Assembly: GCA_023262335.1 (NCBI GenBank) | Contig: JALRBE010000002.1 | Span: 296 to 45,100 of the forward strand | Direction of reading: 5' to 3' | DNA from: Candidatus Saccharimonadia bacterium | Lineage (GTDB): Bacteria > Patescibacteriota > Saccharimonadia > Saccharimonadales > Saccharimonadaceae | Length of the DNA: 44,805 nt | Shown here: in pieces, positions 32,955 through 41,254 of the stretch | Layout: each line of letters starts with the position of its first letter | Position numbering within the stretch: the first letter of the stretch is position 1 | The notes under the pieces: generated by a model | Told to the model about the DNA's origin: nothing | The model's input: only the letters and a program-made list of their open reading frames with translations | The model's database searches: none | Program-made: the position numbers and the translations under genes

Positions 32955-34340
32955 ATGGCATCAATCCATTCCGCGTCGAATATCTCCTCGCCGTCCGGCA
33001 CACTGCTGACTGCCGCTACCATACCGAAGCAGCGCATCGCGCTCGGGTCGCTCATGCGTCCGATGAAGGGCGTTTGGCCAGCTCCGGACAACACGAACGG
33101 ACCGCTGACGGGAGACACGGGCATCGCGTCCGGCACGCCGACGACGACCGGCATGACGTTGTACGGTTGGGATTCGGGAGCGTTCAATACGCAGTCGCAG
33201 CATTGGGTCGTGACACCCACGGGTACCGGTCAGAACACGTCAGGATATTCCGCGTGCATCAATGCCAGCACGCCGCGATTCTACACGTACGGCTACATGC
33301 AAAACCAGCCTCAGGAATCGAACATCGATTTCAGTTTCGTGACCGATTCGACGAAGGTGACGATCATGTATTACCGCAACAACTCGTATCAGAACTTCAA
33401 TTATCCGAACCACCAAGACATGCAGGTGTACGCCGAATATCAGGGCGAGATGCGCAAGCTGAATCAATTGCCGATCACGTACTCTGGCGGCAGTGGCATT
33501 TATTACCGGACGCTGACCATGCTCGAAGCACGTACGTTGGAATACCGCGTGATGCTGCCTATGGACTGTTGGCTGATTGGCGTATACATAAATACCACCG
33601 CGTCGATCCGCAAAGCGCCGAACAAGCCGTTCATCATTACGAACGGCGACTCGTGGAACGAGCCGAGCGGCAACGCCATCAAGGACCCGGTTGGCGGGGC
33701 GTACCCCACGGGAACGTACAGGGTTGCCGGCCTTTCGCAGATGATCGCCGAAGCGACGGGGTTCGCGGTAGCGCTCTGCGCCCAAGGTGGATCCGGCGAA
33801 TTCAACGTGAACGACGGCGTGTCGCATGACCAGACGTACGTGTCATCGACGGGCATGAGTACCTTTCATGGCCAAAGCCGTATCGACGACATGAGCGCGA
33901 AGTTCTTCGCGCGGAGTCCTATAGTATGGACCATTGGCGGGTGGAACGACGATACGCTTGCCGGCGTACCGTACCGGACGAATTACCGTGACCGCGTCGT
34001 TGCTGGCATTGACCGTATGGTTGCCGCCAAGTCTGACATTCAGCTCATGTACAGCAGCGTGCAACCGGTCAGCATAACGCCGGGCGACGCGCACGAGCTC
34101 GGCGCGCTCGGTCAGGCGGACGCGTGCGCATTGCGTCCGAACAATGTCATCGGGTTCATCAACCAAATGCCAATGTGGCCGAACACGACCATGAGCGGCC
34201 AGCGCGGAGCCAATGTCAATTCCACCGACACGATCCACTTGCATATCAAGGGATCCGAAATGGTGGCTAACTGGAACCTGGCTGAGGCTGCCAAGTTCAC
34301 GATTCCGCTCGACTATTACAATGCCATGCTCGCCGCCTGA
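32955..34340 (+). CDS. SGNH/GDSL-family hydrolase with N-terminal beta domain
   Basis: 461 aa. Residues 1-220 look like a beta-rich carbohydrate-binding or fibre-tip domain; the SGNH domain follows: catalytic Ser233 in TNGDSWNEP (block I), QGGSG (block II Gly), GGWND (block III Asn, around 328-332) and DTIHLHIKG (block V Asp/His, around 427-435). Family members are esterases that often remove acetyl or acyl groups from glycans. No signal peptide. It is encoded 2 nt after the fibre gene, like the esterase/fibre pairs of phage tails that strip host surface sugars. Role as deacetylase is inferred; substrate unknown. Confidence 0.82.
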   Translation: MASIHSASNISSPSGTLLTAATIPKQRIALGSLMRPMKGVWPAPDNTNGPLTGDTGIASGTPTTTGMTLYGWDSGAFNTQSQHWVVTPTGTGQNTSGYSACINASTPRFYTYGYMQNQPQESNIDFSFVTDSTKVTIMYYRNNSYQNFNYPNHQDMQVYAEYQGEMRKLNQLPITYSGGSGIYYRTLTMLEARTLEYRVMLPMDCWLIGVYINTTASIRKAPNKPFIITNGDSWNEPSGNAIKDPVGGAYPTGTYRVAGLSQMIAEATGFAVALCAQGGSGEFNVNDGVSHDQTYVSSTGMSTFHGQSRIDDMSAKFFARSPIVWTIGGWNDDTLAGVPYRTNYRDRVVAGIDRMVAAKSDIQLMYSSVQPVSITPGDAHELGALGQADACALRPNNVIGFINQMPMWPNTTMSGQRGANVNSTDTIHLHIKGSEMVANWNLAEAAKFTIPLDYYNAMLAA

Positions 34341-34366
34341 CGGTTGGATTGATTCTTTACCTCTGT

Positions 34367-34372
34367 TACAAT
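34367..34372 (+). promoter_or_regulatory. -10 box (TACAAT), leaderless promoter of alaS
   Basis: TACAAT ends 7 nt before ATG 34380. The earlier in-frame ATG at 34371 lies inside the box and is rejected. Confidence 0.6.
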
Positions 34373-34379
34373 GGACGTA

Positions 34380-36329
34380 ATGAATACCGAAACCATCCGC
34401 AACGAATACCTGAAGTTTTTTGAAGAGCGCGGCCATGCCGTGATCAAGCGTGCGCCGCTGGTGCTGCACGACGACCCGACGACGCTGTTCACTGGCAGCG
34501 GCATGCAGCCGATCATTCCTTATCTACTGGGCGAGCCGCACGCCGAAGGCAAGCGCTTGGTCGACAGCCAAACGTGTCTGCGCGCGCAGGACATCGACGA
34601 CATCGGCGACAACCGCCATACGACGTTTTTCGAAATGCTCGGCAACTGGAGCATGGGCGATTACTTCAAAAAACAACAGATCGAATGGATGTTCGAGTTC
34701 CATAAGGACGTCGTTGGGCTGGACCTGAGCAAGCTGTACGTGACCTGCTATATCGGCGACGACCGTTACGATATTCCAAAGGACACCGAAGCGGCGGACG
34801 TGTGGGCAAAGCTGTTCGCGGACGCAGGCCTGAGCAACGGCGTGCAGGATATCGGCAGCGAAGACGACGGCTATGCCAAGGGCATGGAAGACGGCGCCCG
34901 CATATTCTTTTACGACGGCAGCAAGAACTGGTGGTCGCGGAACGGCGCGCCCGAAAGCACGCCGATCGGCGATCCATGCGGCCCCGACAGCGAAATGTTT
35001 TATTTGTTCGACCAAGTCGAGCACGACCCGTCGTTCGGCGAGCACTGCCACCCGAACTGTGACTGCGGCCGGTTCATGGAAATCGGCAACAACGTCTTCA
35101 TGGCGTACAAAAAGGTCGCCGACGGCAAGTTCGAGGCGCTCGAGCACCCGAACGTCGACCACGGCAGTGGCCTGGAGCGCATCGCTGCTGCCAAGCTGAA
35201 TGACCCTGACGTGTATAAAATCAGCCTGCTATGGCCGATCATCGAAAAACTGCAAACGATCAGCGGCAAAAAATACGAAGATAACCTGGAGTCGATGCGC
35301 GTGATTGCCGACCACCTGCGAGCTGCGACGTTCCTGGCCGTTGACGGCTGCGTGCCGAGCAACAAGCAACAAGGGTACGTGATGCGCCGCCTCGTTCGCC
35401 GTGCCATGGTAAAGGCATTCGACCTTGGTGTTGAGCAGAACTTCATGGAGCAGATCGTGCCGGTCATTGCCGACCTTTACGTGAATGATTACCCGGAAGT
35501 CGCGGCAAAGCGTGAGGAAATTATTGCAGTGCTGATTAAGGAGGAGAAGGCATTTCGCCAGACGCTTCGCAAGGGCTTGAAAGAGCTTGAAAAAGTTGCG
35601 AACAACAAGACTTTCAAAGACGACTCTCCGCACGAGACGGTTCCAACTGAAAGTTGGGTGAACGGCGACATACTGTTTACACTGTATGACACGTACGGAT
35701 TCCCGCTTGAACTGAGCGTTGAGGAAGTCGCCAAGCAAGGAATTACTTTGTCTGAGGATTGGCAGCAAGAATTCGACGCCAAAATGGCCGAACAACGTGC
35801 TCGTAGCCAGACCGCGGCCAAAGGTACCTTCAAGGGTGGCCTTGGCGGGCAGACGCTCCAGCACAAGAAATATCACACGGCCACGCACCTTATGTATCAA
35901 GCCCTTCGCGACGTTTTGGGTGACCACGTGGTGCAGCGCGGCAGTAACATTACCGAAGAGCGTCTGCGTTTTGACTTCAGTCATGATCAAAAAGTGACGC
36001 CTGAGCAAATCGCTCAGGTAGAAGAAATCGTCACCCGCGAGATTCAAAAGGATCTGCAGATCAGTTGTGCTGAATACCCAACCGAAGAAGCAACCGGCCC
36101 GCTCGGCGCGCTTGGCCAGTTCGGTGACCGCTACGGCGACACGGTAAAGGTATATAGCATGAAGGACCCGAACGCGGACTCTGCGGACCGGCCGTTCAGT
36201 TTTGAGATTTGCGGCGGCCCTCATGTAGATCATACGCACGAGCTGATCGAAGACGGCAAGAAGTTCGTGATTCTCAAAGAAGAAGCTTCGAGCGCAGGTA
36301 TTCGCCGTATCAAAGCGGTACTTCGTTAA
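34380..36329 (+). CDS. alaS: Alanyl-tRNA synthetase, short form lacking the C-Ala domain
   Basis: 649 aa. Class II catalytic core (RNEYLKFFEERGHAVIKRAP, FTGSGMQPIIPYL, FFEMLGNWSMGDYFKKQQIE, HGSGLERIAA) followed by the tRNA-recognition domain and the editing domain, whose zinc ligands are His499 and His503 (HTATH), Cys611 and His615 (CGGPH). Usual bacterial AlaRS is about 870 residues; here the protein stops directly after the editing domain, without the DHHA1/C-Ala domain. The stop is followed by normal intergenic sequence and a new promoter, so this looks like the native length. The last third uses somewhat more A/T-ending codons than the first. Confidence 0.96.
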   Translation: MNTETIRNEYLKFFEERGHAVIKRAPLVLHDDPTTLFTGSGMQPIIPYLLGEPHAEGKRLVDSQTCLRAQDIDDIGDNRHTTFFEMLGNWSMGDYFKKQQIEWMFEFHKDVVGLDLSKLYVTCYIGDDRYDIPKDTEAADVWAKLFADAGLSNGVQDIGSEDDGYAKGMEDGARIFFYDGSKNWWSRNGAPESTPIGDPCGPDSEMFYLFDQVEHDPSFGEHCHPNCDCGRFMEIGNNVFMAYKKVADGKFEALEHPNVDHGSGLERIAAAKLNDPDVYKISLLWPIIEKLQTISGKKYEDNLESMRVIADHLRAATFLAVDGCVPSNKQQGYVMRRLVRRAMVKAFDLGVEQNFMEQIVPVIADLYVNDYPEVAAKREEIIAVLIKEEKAFRQTLRKGLKELEKVANNKTFKDDSPHETVPTESWVNGDILFTLYDTYGFPLELSVEEVAKQGITLSEDWQQEFDAKMAEQRARSQTAAKGTFKGGLGGQTLQHKKYHTATHLMYQALRDVLGDHVVQRGSNITEERLRFDFSHDQKVTPEQIAQVEEIVTREIQKDLQISCAEYPTEEATGPLGALGQFGDRYGDTVKVYSMKDPNADSADRPFSFEICGGPHVDHTHELIEDGKKFVILKEEASSAGIRRIKAVLR

Positions 36330-36360
36330 TCAGTCTTCTTCACAGCATAAGCTTCTCTGG

Positions 36361-36366
36361 TATAAT
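36361..36366 (+). promoter_or_regulatory. -10 box (TATAAT) for the PilM-like operon
   Basis: TATAAT lies 12 nt before ATG 36379, leaving a leader of only about 5 nt. Confidence 0.55.
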
Positions 36367-36378
36367 GGATGACAACCT

Positions 36379-37641
36379 ATGGTATTCGAAAAACTCCGGG
36401 CCGTGGCCAAACGCGATGCTGACGACGATTATATCGTCGGTCTCGATATAGGTACCGAGTTCGTCAAGGCGTTGATTGCCAAAGTGAACGGCGAAACGCT
36501 TGAGATCGTCGGGGTCGGTCGTGCCAGGCAAGACGTCAGCGACATGCACAGCGGCGCGATTGCCGACATTGCCGGTGTTGTCCGCAATTGCGAGGAAGCG
36601 CTTGCCGAAGCGGAAGACCAAGCTGGCCTTCAGGCGAAAAAGGCCGTCATCGGCATAGCAGGCGAACTGGTCAAGGGCATGACGAGCACCATAAAATATC
36701 GCCGCCCGCAGCCCGACAAAGCGCTCGACGTCGCCGAAATGGAACTGATCATCGAAAAGGTACAAGAGAAGGCCCAAGGCAAAGCCCAGCAGCAGATCGC
36801 CCTTGAGACCGGGAACGAAGACGTTGAAGTCAAATTGGTCAACAGCGCGCTGGTCAGCATACATATAGACGGTTATAAGATAAGCAATCCGATCGGGTTT
36901 CAAGGTCGGGATGTCGCGGTCCAGATTTACACTGCTTTTGCCCCGATGGTGCACATCGGCGCGCTCGAACACGTGGCTGAGGATTTGGCGCTTGAGCTGG
37001 TCGCCGTCGCGGCCGAGCCGTTCGCCGTGAGCCGCAGCGTGCTCGGTACCGATGCCAGCAGCAGCTTCACGGCTATTCTTGCAGACGTCGGCGGCGGTAC
37101 GACCGACATCGCCGTGGTCAACGACGGCGGCGTCGAAGGTACGCGCATGTTCGGTATCGGTGGCCGGAGTTTTACCCGTACGATCATGGCAGACATGGAC
37201 CTGACGTACTCGGATGCCGAGAAGCTGAAGGTTAATTTGACGCATGACAAAATAAAAGCCAGCGTTAAAAAACAGGCAGAAGATGCGATCGACAAAACGC
37301 TGGAAGTCTGGCTGGCAGGGGTCGAGCTGGCGCTTAGCGAATTCGATTCCGTTGATCACCTGCCGAATCGCATACTGCTTTGTGGCGGCGGCTCAAGCCT
37401 TGACCAGCTGGTCGAAGCGCTTGGCAGCAGGGACTGGTACAAAGAATTGCCGTTCACGAAGAAGCCGACCGTGCATCATATCCAGCCGTCGGAAGTCGTT
37501 GGCATACGCGACGAAACGGGGTCGGTACAGGACCATACGTTCATTACGGCCATGGGTCTGCTCAGAGTCGGCTATGATACAATCAGTGGTAACGAAGGCG
37601 ATACGATCAAAGACAAAGTAAACCGCCTGTTGAGAATATAA
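36379..37641 (+). CDS. pilM: FtsA/PilM-like actin-fold ATPase
   Basis: 420 aa. Actin/FtsA fold: phosphate-1 loop IVGLDIGTEFVKALIAKV (residues 18-35), an SHS2-like insertion, phosphate-2 loop ILADVGGGTTDIAVV and adenosine motif ILLCGGGSSLDQLVEAL. Closest in layout to FtsA and to the pilus assembly protein PilM. No FtsZ gene follows; instead a single-pass membrane protein with a small cytoplasmic N-terminal domain is encoded 5 nt downstream, the same topology as PilM followed by PilN. This makes a PilM-type role in a surface machine more attractive than cell division, but FtsA-like function is not excluded. Confidence 0.8.
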   Translation: MVFEKLRAVAKRDADDDYIVGLDIGTEFVKALIAKVNGETLEIVGVGRARQDVSDMHSGAIADIAGVVRNCEEALAEAEDQAGLQAKKAVIGIAGELVKGMTSTIKYRRPQPDKALDVAEMELIIEKVQEKAQGKAQQQIALETGNEDVEVKLVNSALVSIHIDGYKISNPIGFQGRDVAVQIYTAFAPMVHIGALEHVAEDLALELVAVAAEPFAVSRSVLGTDASSSFTAILADVGGGTTDIAVVNDGGVEGTRMFGIGGRSFTRTIMADMDLTYSDAEKLKVNLTHDKIKASVKKQAEDAIDKTLEVWLAGVELALSEFDSVDHLPNRILLCGGGSSLDQLVEALGSRDWYKELPFTKKPTVHHIQPSEVVGIRDETGSVQDHTFITAMGLLRVGYDTISGNEGDTIKDKVNRLLRI

Positions 37642-37646
37642 AAACC

Positions 37647-39299
37647 ATGCAAAAAGACGTAATATACATCGATGTCGAAGACGACATCACCGCCATCATC
37701 AGCAAGGTCAAGGCCTCGAAAGAGAAAATCGTCGCCCTGGTGCCACCAAAGCGCATCGGCGTCTTGCAGTCGGCAGTCAACTTGCGCTTGCTCGCGCGGA
37801 CCGCGGACGGCGCGAACAAGCGCTTGGTGCTGATAACGGGCAATGCCGCACTCGGGAGTCTTGCTGCCAGCGCGAAAATACCCGTTGCCAAGAATTTGCA
37901 GTCGAAACCGGAAATCATCGCGGCTCCGGCCGCAAAAGCCATTGGTGATGACGATGTGATTGACGGGGAAGATGTGCCTGCGAGCAGCGGCGCGGACGAC
38001 GACGATGTCATCGTCGGTGCAGTGCCTCCGAGCAAGATCGAAGGTCTCGACATTGACGGCGAGAAGGACGCGCCAGCCAAACCCGCGAGCGCGCGCAAAA
38101 CGCCGGCCAAAAAAGGTATCAAGGTACCGGATTTCGGCACGTTCCGCAAAAAGGCGTTTTTGCTCGCCGGTCTCGGTATTTTTCTCATAGCGTTCCTTGT
38201 ATGGGCCATATGGTTCGCGCCTCACGCGACTGTCGTTATCAGTGCCAAAACGACCGATAGGGAGCTGAGCGTACCAGTGACGGTCGGTGCTTCCGTGACG
38301 ACCGACGTCGACCAGCAGCATCTGCAGTCGATCGAAAAGCAGAGCAAGGCGACGCAAACGATCGAGTTCGAAGCGACGGGCAAAAAGAACGTCGGCGAGA
38401 AGGCGACGGGCACGGTGAAGTTTTCTCAGCAGTCGTTGTCGCCCGCTACGGTCGCTGCCGGCACCCAACTGACCGCGACCGACGGCCACGTGTACGTGAC
38501 GAACGGCAGCGCTTCGATTCCTGCGAGCACTTTTGGCCCAGGTTGTTTCCCTGTGGCATGCCCTGGTACGGCGAGCGTCGGCATTACGGCTACTAACGGC
38601 GGTGCGGAGTACAACGGCGCAAGCGGTACCGTCACGGGTACGCCGTCTGGGGTGACCGCGCAAATCACCGGCTCGACGTCTGGCGGCACGGACAAAATGG
38701 CGGTCGTCGTGCTGCAGGCAGACGTCGAAAAAGCGAAGGCGCAACTTGCCGAACAGAACGCCGATGCCGAAAAGACGAAACTGAAAGACCAATTCGACGA
38801 CAAAGCCGTCGTCATCGATAGTAGTTTCAAAGTCACAGGCGGCGATCCACAATCATCGCCTGCCATAGGCCAGGAAGTCGCGTCGGGCAAGGCGAAGCTG
38901 ACCCAAGAAACGACATATACGATGGTTGGTATCGACGAGGCTCAACTGAAGGCATATCTTGATGAGGCACTGAAGAGCACGCTGACCGACGATAACGAGC
39001 AGAAAGTGTACGACAACGGCCTTTCTACGGTGAAGTTTTCGGAATTCGCGCAGAATGACGGCAGCCAAGCAGGCACGGTCAATCTTGAGGCGACGGCGCA
39101 GATCGGACCAAAAATCGACGACAGCGCAGTCAAGGAGATGGTCAAGGGAAAGCGCTATGGCGAAATCGAAGGCGACCTGAAGGCGATTGACGGCGTCAGC
39201 GGGGTTGAGGTCAAGCTATCGCCATTCTGGGTGCAAGCCGTGCCGGACGATATCAAAAAAATAACCGTTGATTTCAAGCTTTTGAAGAACGATGGCTAA
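37647..39299 (+). CDS. Single-pass membrane protein with baseplate-J-like extracytoplasmic domain
   Basis: 550 aa. Residues 1-90 form a small alpha/beta cytoplasmic domain (YIDVEDDITAIISKVKASKE, RLVLITGNAALGSLA); 95-165 is an acidic then basic linker; one helix at 169-190 crosses the membrane; the rest is outside. The part from about 240 (GEKATGTVKFSQQSLSPATV, AAGTQLTATDGHVYVTNGSA) resembles the baseplate J/gp47 fold seen in contractile tail baseplates and in many CPR membrane proteins. It is co-transcribed with the PilM-like ATPase 5 nt upstream and overlaps ruvX by 8 nt. Function unknown. Confidence 0.78.
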   Translation: MQKDVIYIDVEDDITAIISKVKASKEKIVALVPPKRIGVLQSAVNLRLLARTADGANKRLVLITGNAALGSLAASAKIPVAKNLQSKPEIIAAPAAKAIGDDDVIDGEDVPASSGADDDDVIVGAVPPSKIEGLDIDGEKDAPAKPASARKTPAKKGIKVPDFGTFRKKAFLLAGLGIFLIAFLVWAIWFAPHATVVISAKTTDRELSVPVTVGASVTTDVDQQHLQSIEKQSKATQTIEFEATGKKNVGEKATGTVKFSQQSLSPATVAAGTQLTATDGHVYVTNGSASIPASTFGPGCFPVACPGTASVGITATNGGAEYNGASGTVTGTPSGVTAQITGSTSGGTDKMAVVVLQADVEKAKAQLAEQNADAEKTKLKDQFDDKAVVIDSSFKVTGGDPQSSPAIGQEVASGKAKLTQETTYTMVGIDEAQLKAYLDEALKSTLTDDNEQKVYDNGLSTVKFSEFAQNDGSQAGTVNLEATAQIGPKIDDSAVKEMVKGKRYGEIEGDLKAIDGVSGVEVKLSPFWVQAVPDDIKKITVDFKLLKNDG

Positions 39300-39693
39300 C
39301 CTTATAGCGCTTGATGTCGGTACGAAACGGATCGGCGTTGCCAGCGCGTCGACCGCTATCAGGATTGCCATACCGTTCACGACGATTAGCGTGGATGGAG
39401 AAGAGATTAGCGTGATACGCAAGCTCGTGAAGGACGAATCCGTCGAAACGATCGTCGTCGGGTACCCACGCAACCAGGCGGGCGAGGCGACGGATCAGAC
39501 CGGATACGCCGAGGCGTTCGCCGCGCGGCTGCAAGACGTCGCTCCGGTCAGGTTCCAGGACGAATCCTTGACGAGCGTCATGGCCGAAGAGCGACTGAAG
39601 GCCAGCGGCAAGCCGTACGACAAGGGCGATATCGACTCGTATGCCGCGGCTATCATCTTACAAGATTATTTGGAGCAGAATTATGAATCCTGA
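39292..39693 (+). CDS. ruvX: YqgF/RuvX Holliday-junction-resolvase-like nuclease
   Basis: 133 aa. RNase H-like fold: ALDVGTKRIGVASAS at the N-terminus with the first catalytic Asp, IVVGYPRNQAGEATDQ, the second acidic residue in QDESLTS, and the third in DKGDIDSYAA. Implicated in 16S rRNA 5'-end processing and proposed as a resolvase. Overlaps the previous gene by 8 nt and mltG by 11 nt, matching the common ruvX-mltG pair. Confidence 0.93.
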   Translation: MANLIALDVGTKRIGVASASTAIRIAIPFTTISVDGEEISVIRKLVKDESVETIVVGYPRNQAGEATDQTGYAEAFAARLQDVAPVRFQDESLTSVMAEERLKASGKPYDKGDIDSYAAAIILQDYLEQNYES

Positions 39694-40930
39694 CGGCATG
39701 CCTTCACGGCCGAACCCGACCCAAGACGACACCGTGCCGGCGAAACGATCACCCGAGCTGCGATACGATCATGAGCTTCCGGCACCCGAACCGGTCGAGA
39801 AGATACCAGCAAAAGCTTCGCCGGTTTCGGCCGCCATGGCACCGAAGCCGATTCACGAGCCAGGTTCGTTCGCTCCGGCGCCTTCGGGCCGGTCGTTCGG
39901 CAAGAAAATCATGATCGCCCTGTTCGTGCTTTTGATCGTGGCGGCTGCTACGCTGGCCGGCGCCTACGCATGGTACCAGCAGGAGCTCACGCCGGTTTCA
40001 GGCAGTGATGACGAGCGTGTCCGCGTGGAAATCGAATCCGGTTCGACGCCCGCTCGCATAGCCGAACAGCTGAAGATACGAGGCGTCATACGGAGCGAGC
40101 TTGCATTCATGGTATATACCAAGATAACCGGCACTCAGGACATTCTGAAAGCAGGCGTGTACAACTTGCAACCAAGCGAGTCGACGCCGGCCATAGTCGA
40201 GCATTTGGTCAGCGGCAAGCAGGACACCTTCCGTGCCACGTTCCTCCCGGGCGACACCTTGGCCAACACCCGTAAAAAGATCATCAGTCTCGGGTTTTCT
40301 GAGGGCGAGGTCGACGCGGCGCTCGGCAAGTCCTATAACAGGCTGCTCTTTACGGACAAGCCGCAAGATGCCGACCTGGAAGGGTACATATACGGGGAGA
40401 CGTACGAGTTCGATTCGTCGGTGACGGTCGAAGGTATCCTGAGCAAGACGTTCGACGAATACGAGAAGGTCATCCGCGAAAACGATCTTATCGCTGCGTA
40501 CAAGAAGCGGGGCTTGAACTTGTATCAGGGTATCACGCTCGCATCGATCGTCATGCGGGAAGTGACAAACAAAACGCCGAACGTGCCGAACGATGACCAA
40601 AGGCAGGTGGCCAAGGTTTTTTACAACCGCATGGCGGCCGGCATGACGCTTGGATCTGACGTAACGTACCAGTACATAGCCGACAAAACAGGCGTCGAAC
40701 GTACGCCGACCCTCGATTCGCCGTACAATACGCGCCGGTATCCAGGCTTGCCACCCGGTCCGATCGCGACGCCGGGCGCCGGAGCGCTCATCGCCGTGGC
40801 TACTCCTGCGAGCAACGATTATCTGTTCTTCTTGAGCGGAGACGACGACGTGACGTATTTTGGCAAGACCGACGCCGAGCACCAGCGCAACATCGTCAAT
40901 CACTGCGCAAAGAAGTGCCTCATTAACTGA
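39683..40930 (+). CDS. mltG: Endolytic murein transglycosylase MltG (YceG family)
   Basis: 415 aa from ATG 39683; the ATG at 39641 lies deep in ruvX and is rejected. A disordered Pro-rich cytoplasmic region of about 70 residues, one membrane helix (75-97), a LysM-like subdomain (SGSTPARIAEQLKIRGVI, LPGDTLANTRKKI), then the YceG catalytic domain with EGYIYGETYEF, catalytic Glu293 in LASIVMREVTN, VAKVFYNRMAAGM and SPYNTRRYPGLPPGPIATPG. It cuts nascent glycan strands and sets their length during wall synthesis. Confidence 0.95.
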   Translation: MNPDGMPSRPNPTQDDTVPAKRSPELRYDHELPAPEPVEKIPAKASPVSAAMAPKPIHEPGSFAPAPSGRSFGKKIMIALFVLLIVAAATLAGAYAWYQQELTPVSGSDDERVRVEIESGSTPARIAEQLKIRGVIRSELAFMVYTKITGTQDILKAGVYNLQPSESTPAIVEHLVSGKQDTFRATFLPGDTLANTRKKIISLGFSEGEVDAALGKSYNRLLFTDKPQDADLEGYIYGETYEFDSSVTVEGILSKTFDEYEKVIRENDLIAAYKKRGLNLYQGITLASIVMREVTNKTPNVPNDDQRQVAKVFYNRMAAGMTLGSDVTYQYIADKTGVERTPTLDSPYNTRRYPGLPPGPIATPGAGALIAVATPASNDYLFFLSGDDDVTYFGKTDAEHQRNIVNHCAKKCLIN

Positions 40931-40980
40931 CCCTGTTGGGCGTTGCTGGATTTGACAAAAACGTATTGTTAAAAAATATA

Positions 40981-41009
40981 TTGACATAATTAGCAATAGC
41001 GCGTAAACT
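40981..41009 (+). promoter_or_regulatory. Consensus promoter TTGACA-17-TAAACT
   Basis: TTGACA at 40981-40986, a 17-nt spacer and TAAACT at 41004-41009. It is the best -35/-10 pair in the window, in contrast to the many genes here that show only a -10 box. Transcription would start near 41017. Confidence 0.75.
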
Positions 41010-41016
41010 GAAAGGT

Positions 41017-41254
41017 AGCACATTTGTGATTTCATCTACTACGTACGCCGGGAGCAACTCTTGAGCGTATGCGCGAGTGGGAGCAGTGAATCGCAGATGA
41101 GCCTGCCGACAAATGTCGCACGGGTACGAAAATGAACATTTTCAAATCTAAATACCAATTAATATGAAATCGGTCGATCCGTACCCCGTTCCCTCTGTCT
41201 ATTTGCGAGATAGCGAGAAGTAAGACAAAGTAAGGTAGACGCCCTCGTAGCAAT
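41017..41254 (+). promoter_or_regulatory. Structured 5' leader of LysM-CHAP gene, candidate riboregulator
   Basis: Pairings seen: TACGC (41044-41048) with GCGTA (41065-41069) enclosing GAG/CTC; CGACA (41107-41111) with TGTCG (41114-41118); ACGGGTACG (41120-41128) with 41180-41189, one bulge, enclosing GAAAAT-GAAC-ATTTTC; and CTAT/ATAG arms in the sequence after 41190. Leaders of wall hydrolases in other bacteria often carry c-di-AMP (ydaO) riboswitches, but I could not confirm that consensus. Confidence 0.4.

Larger units (their letters stand above)
40931..41254. other. Intergenic region with promoter and long structured leader
   Basis: 324 nt between mltG and the LysM-CHAP gene. No ORF is convincing. 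It holds a consensus sigma-70-type promoter and about 240 nt of leader with several hairpins, listed separately. No terminator for mltG is evident. Confidence 0.65.

Noticed and set aside
31064-34340. Remnant prophage
   Set aside because: Apart from the fibre and SGNH hydrolase there is no terminase, capsid, portal, integrase or lysis gene, and no attachment repeats were seen.
41017-41254. Definite c-di-AMP (ydaO) riboswitch
   Set aside because: A CCGGGAGC segment and the gene's function made it tempting, but I could not align the full consensus, so it is reported only as a structured leader.
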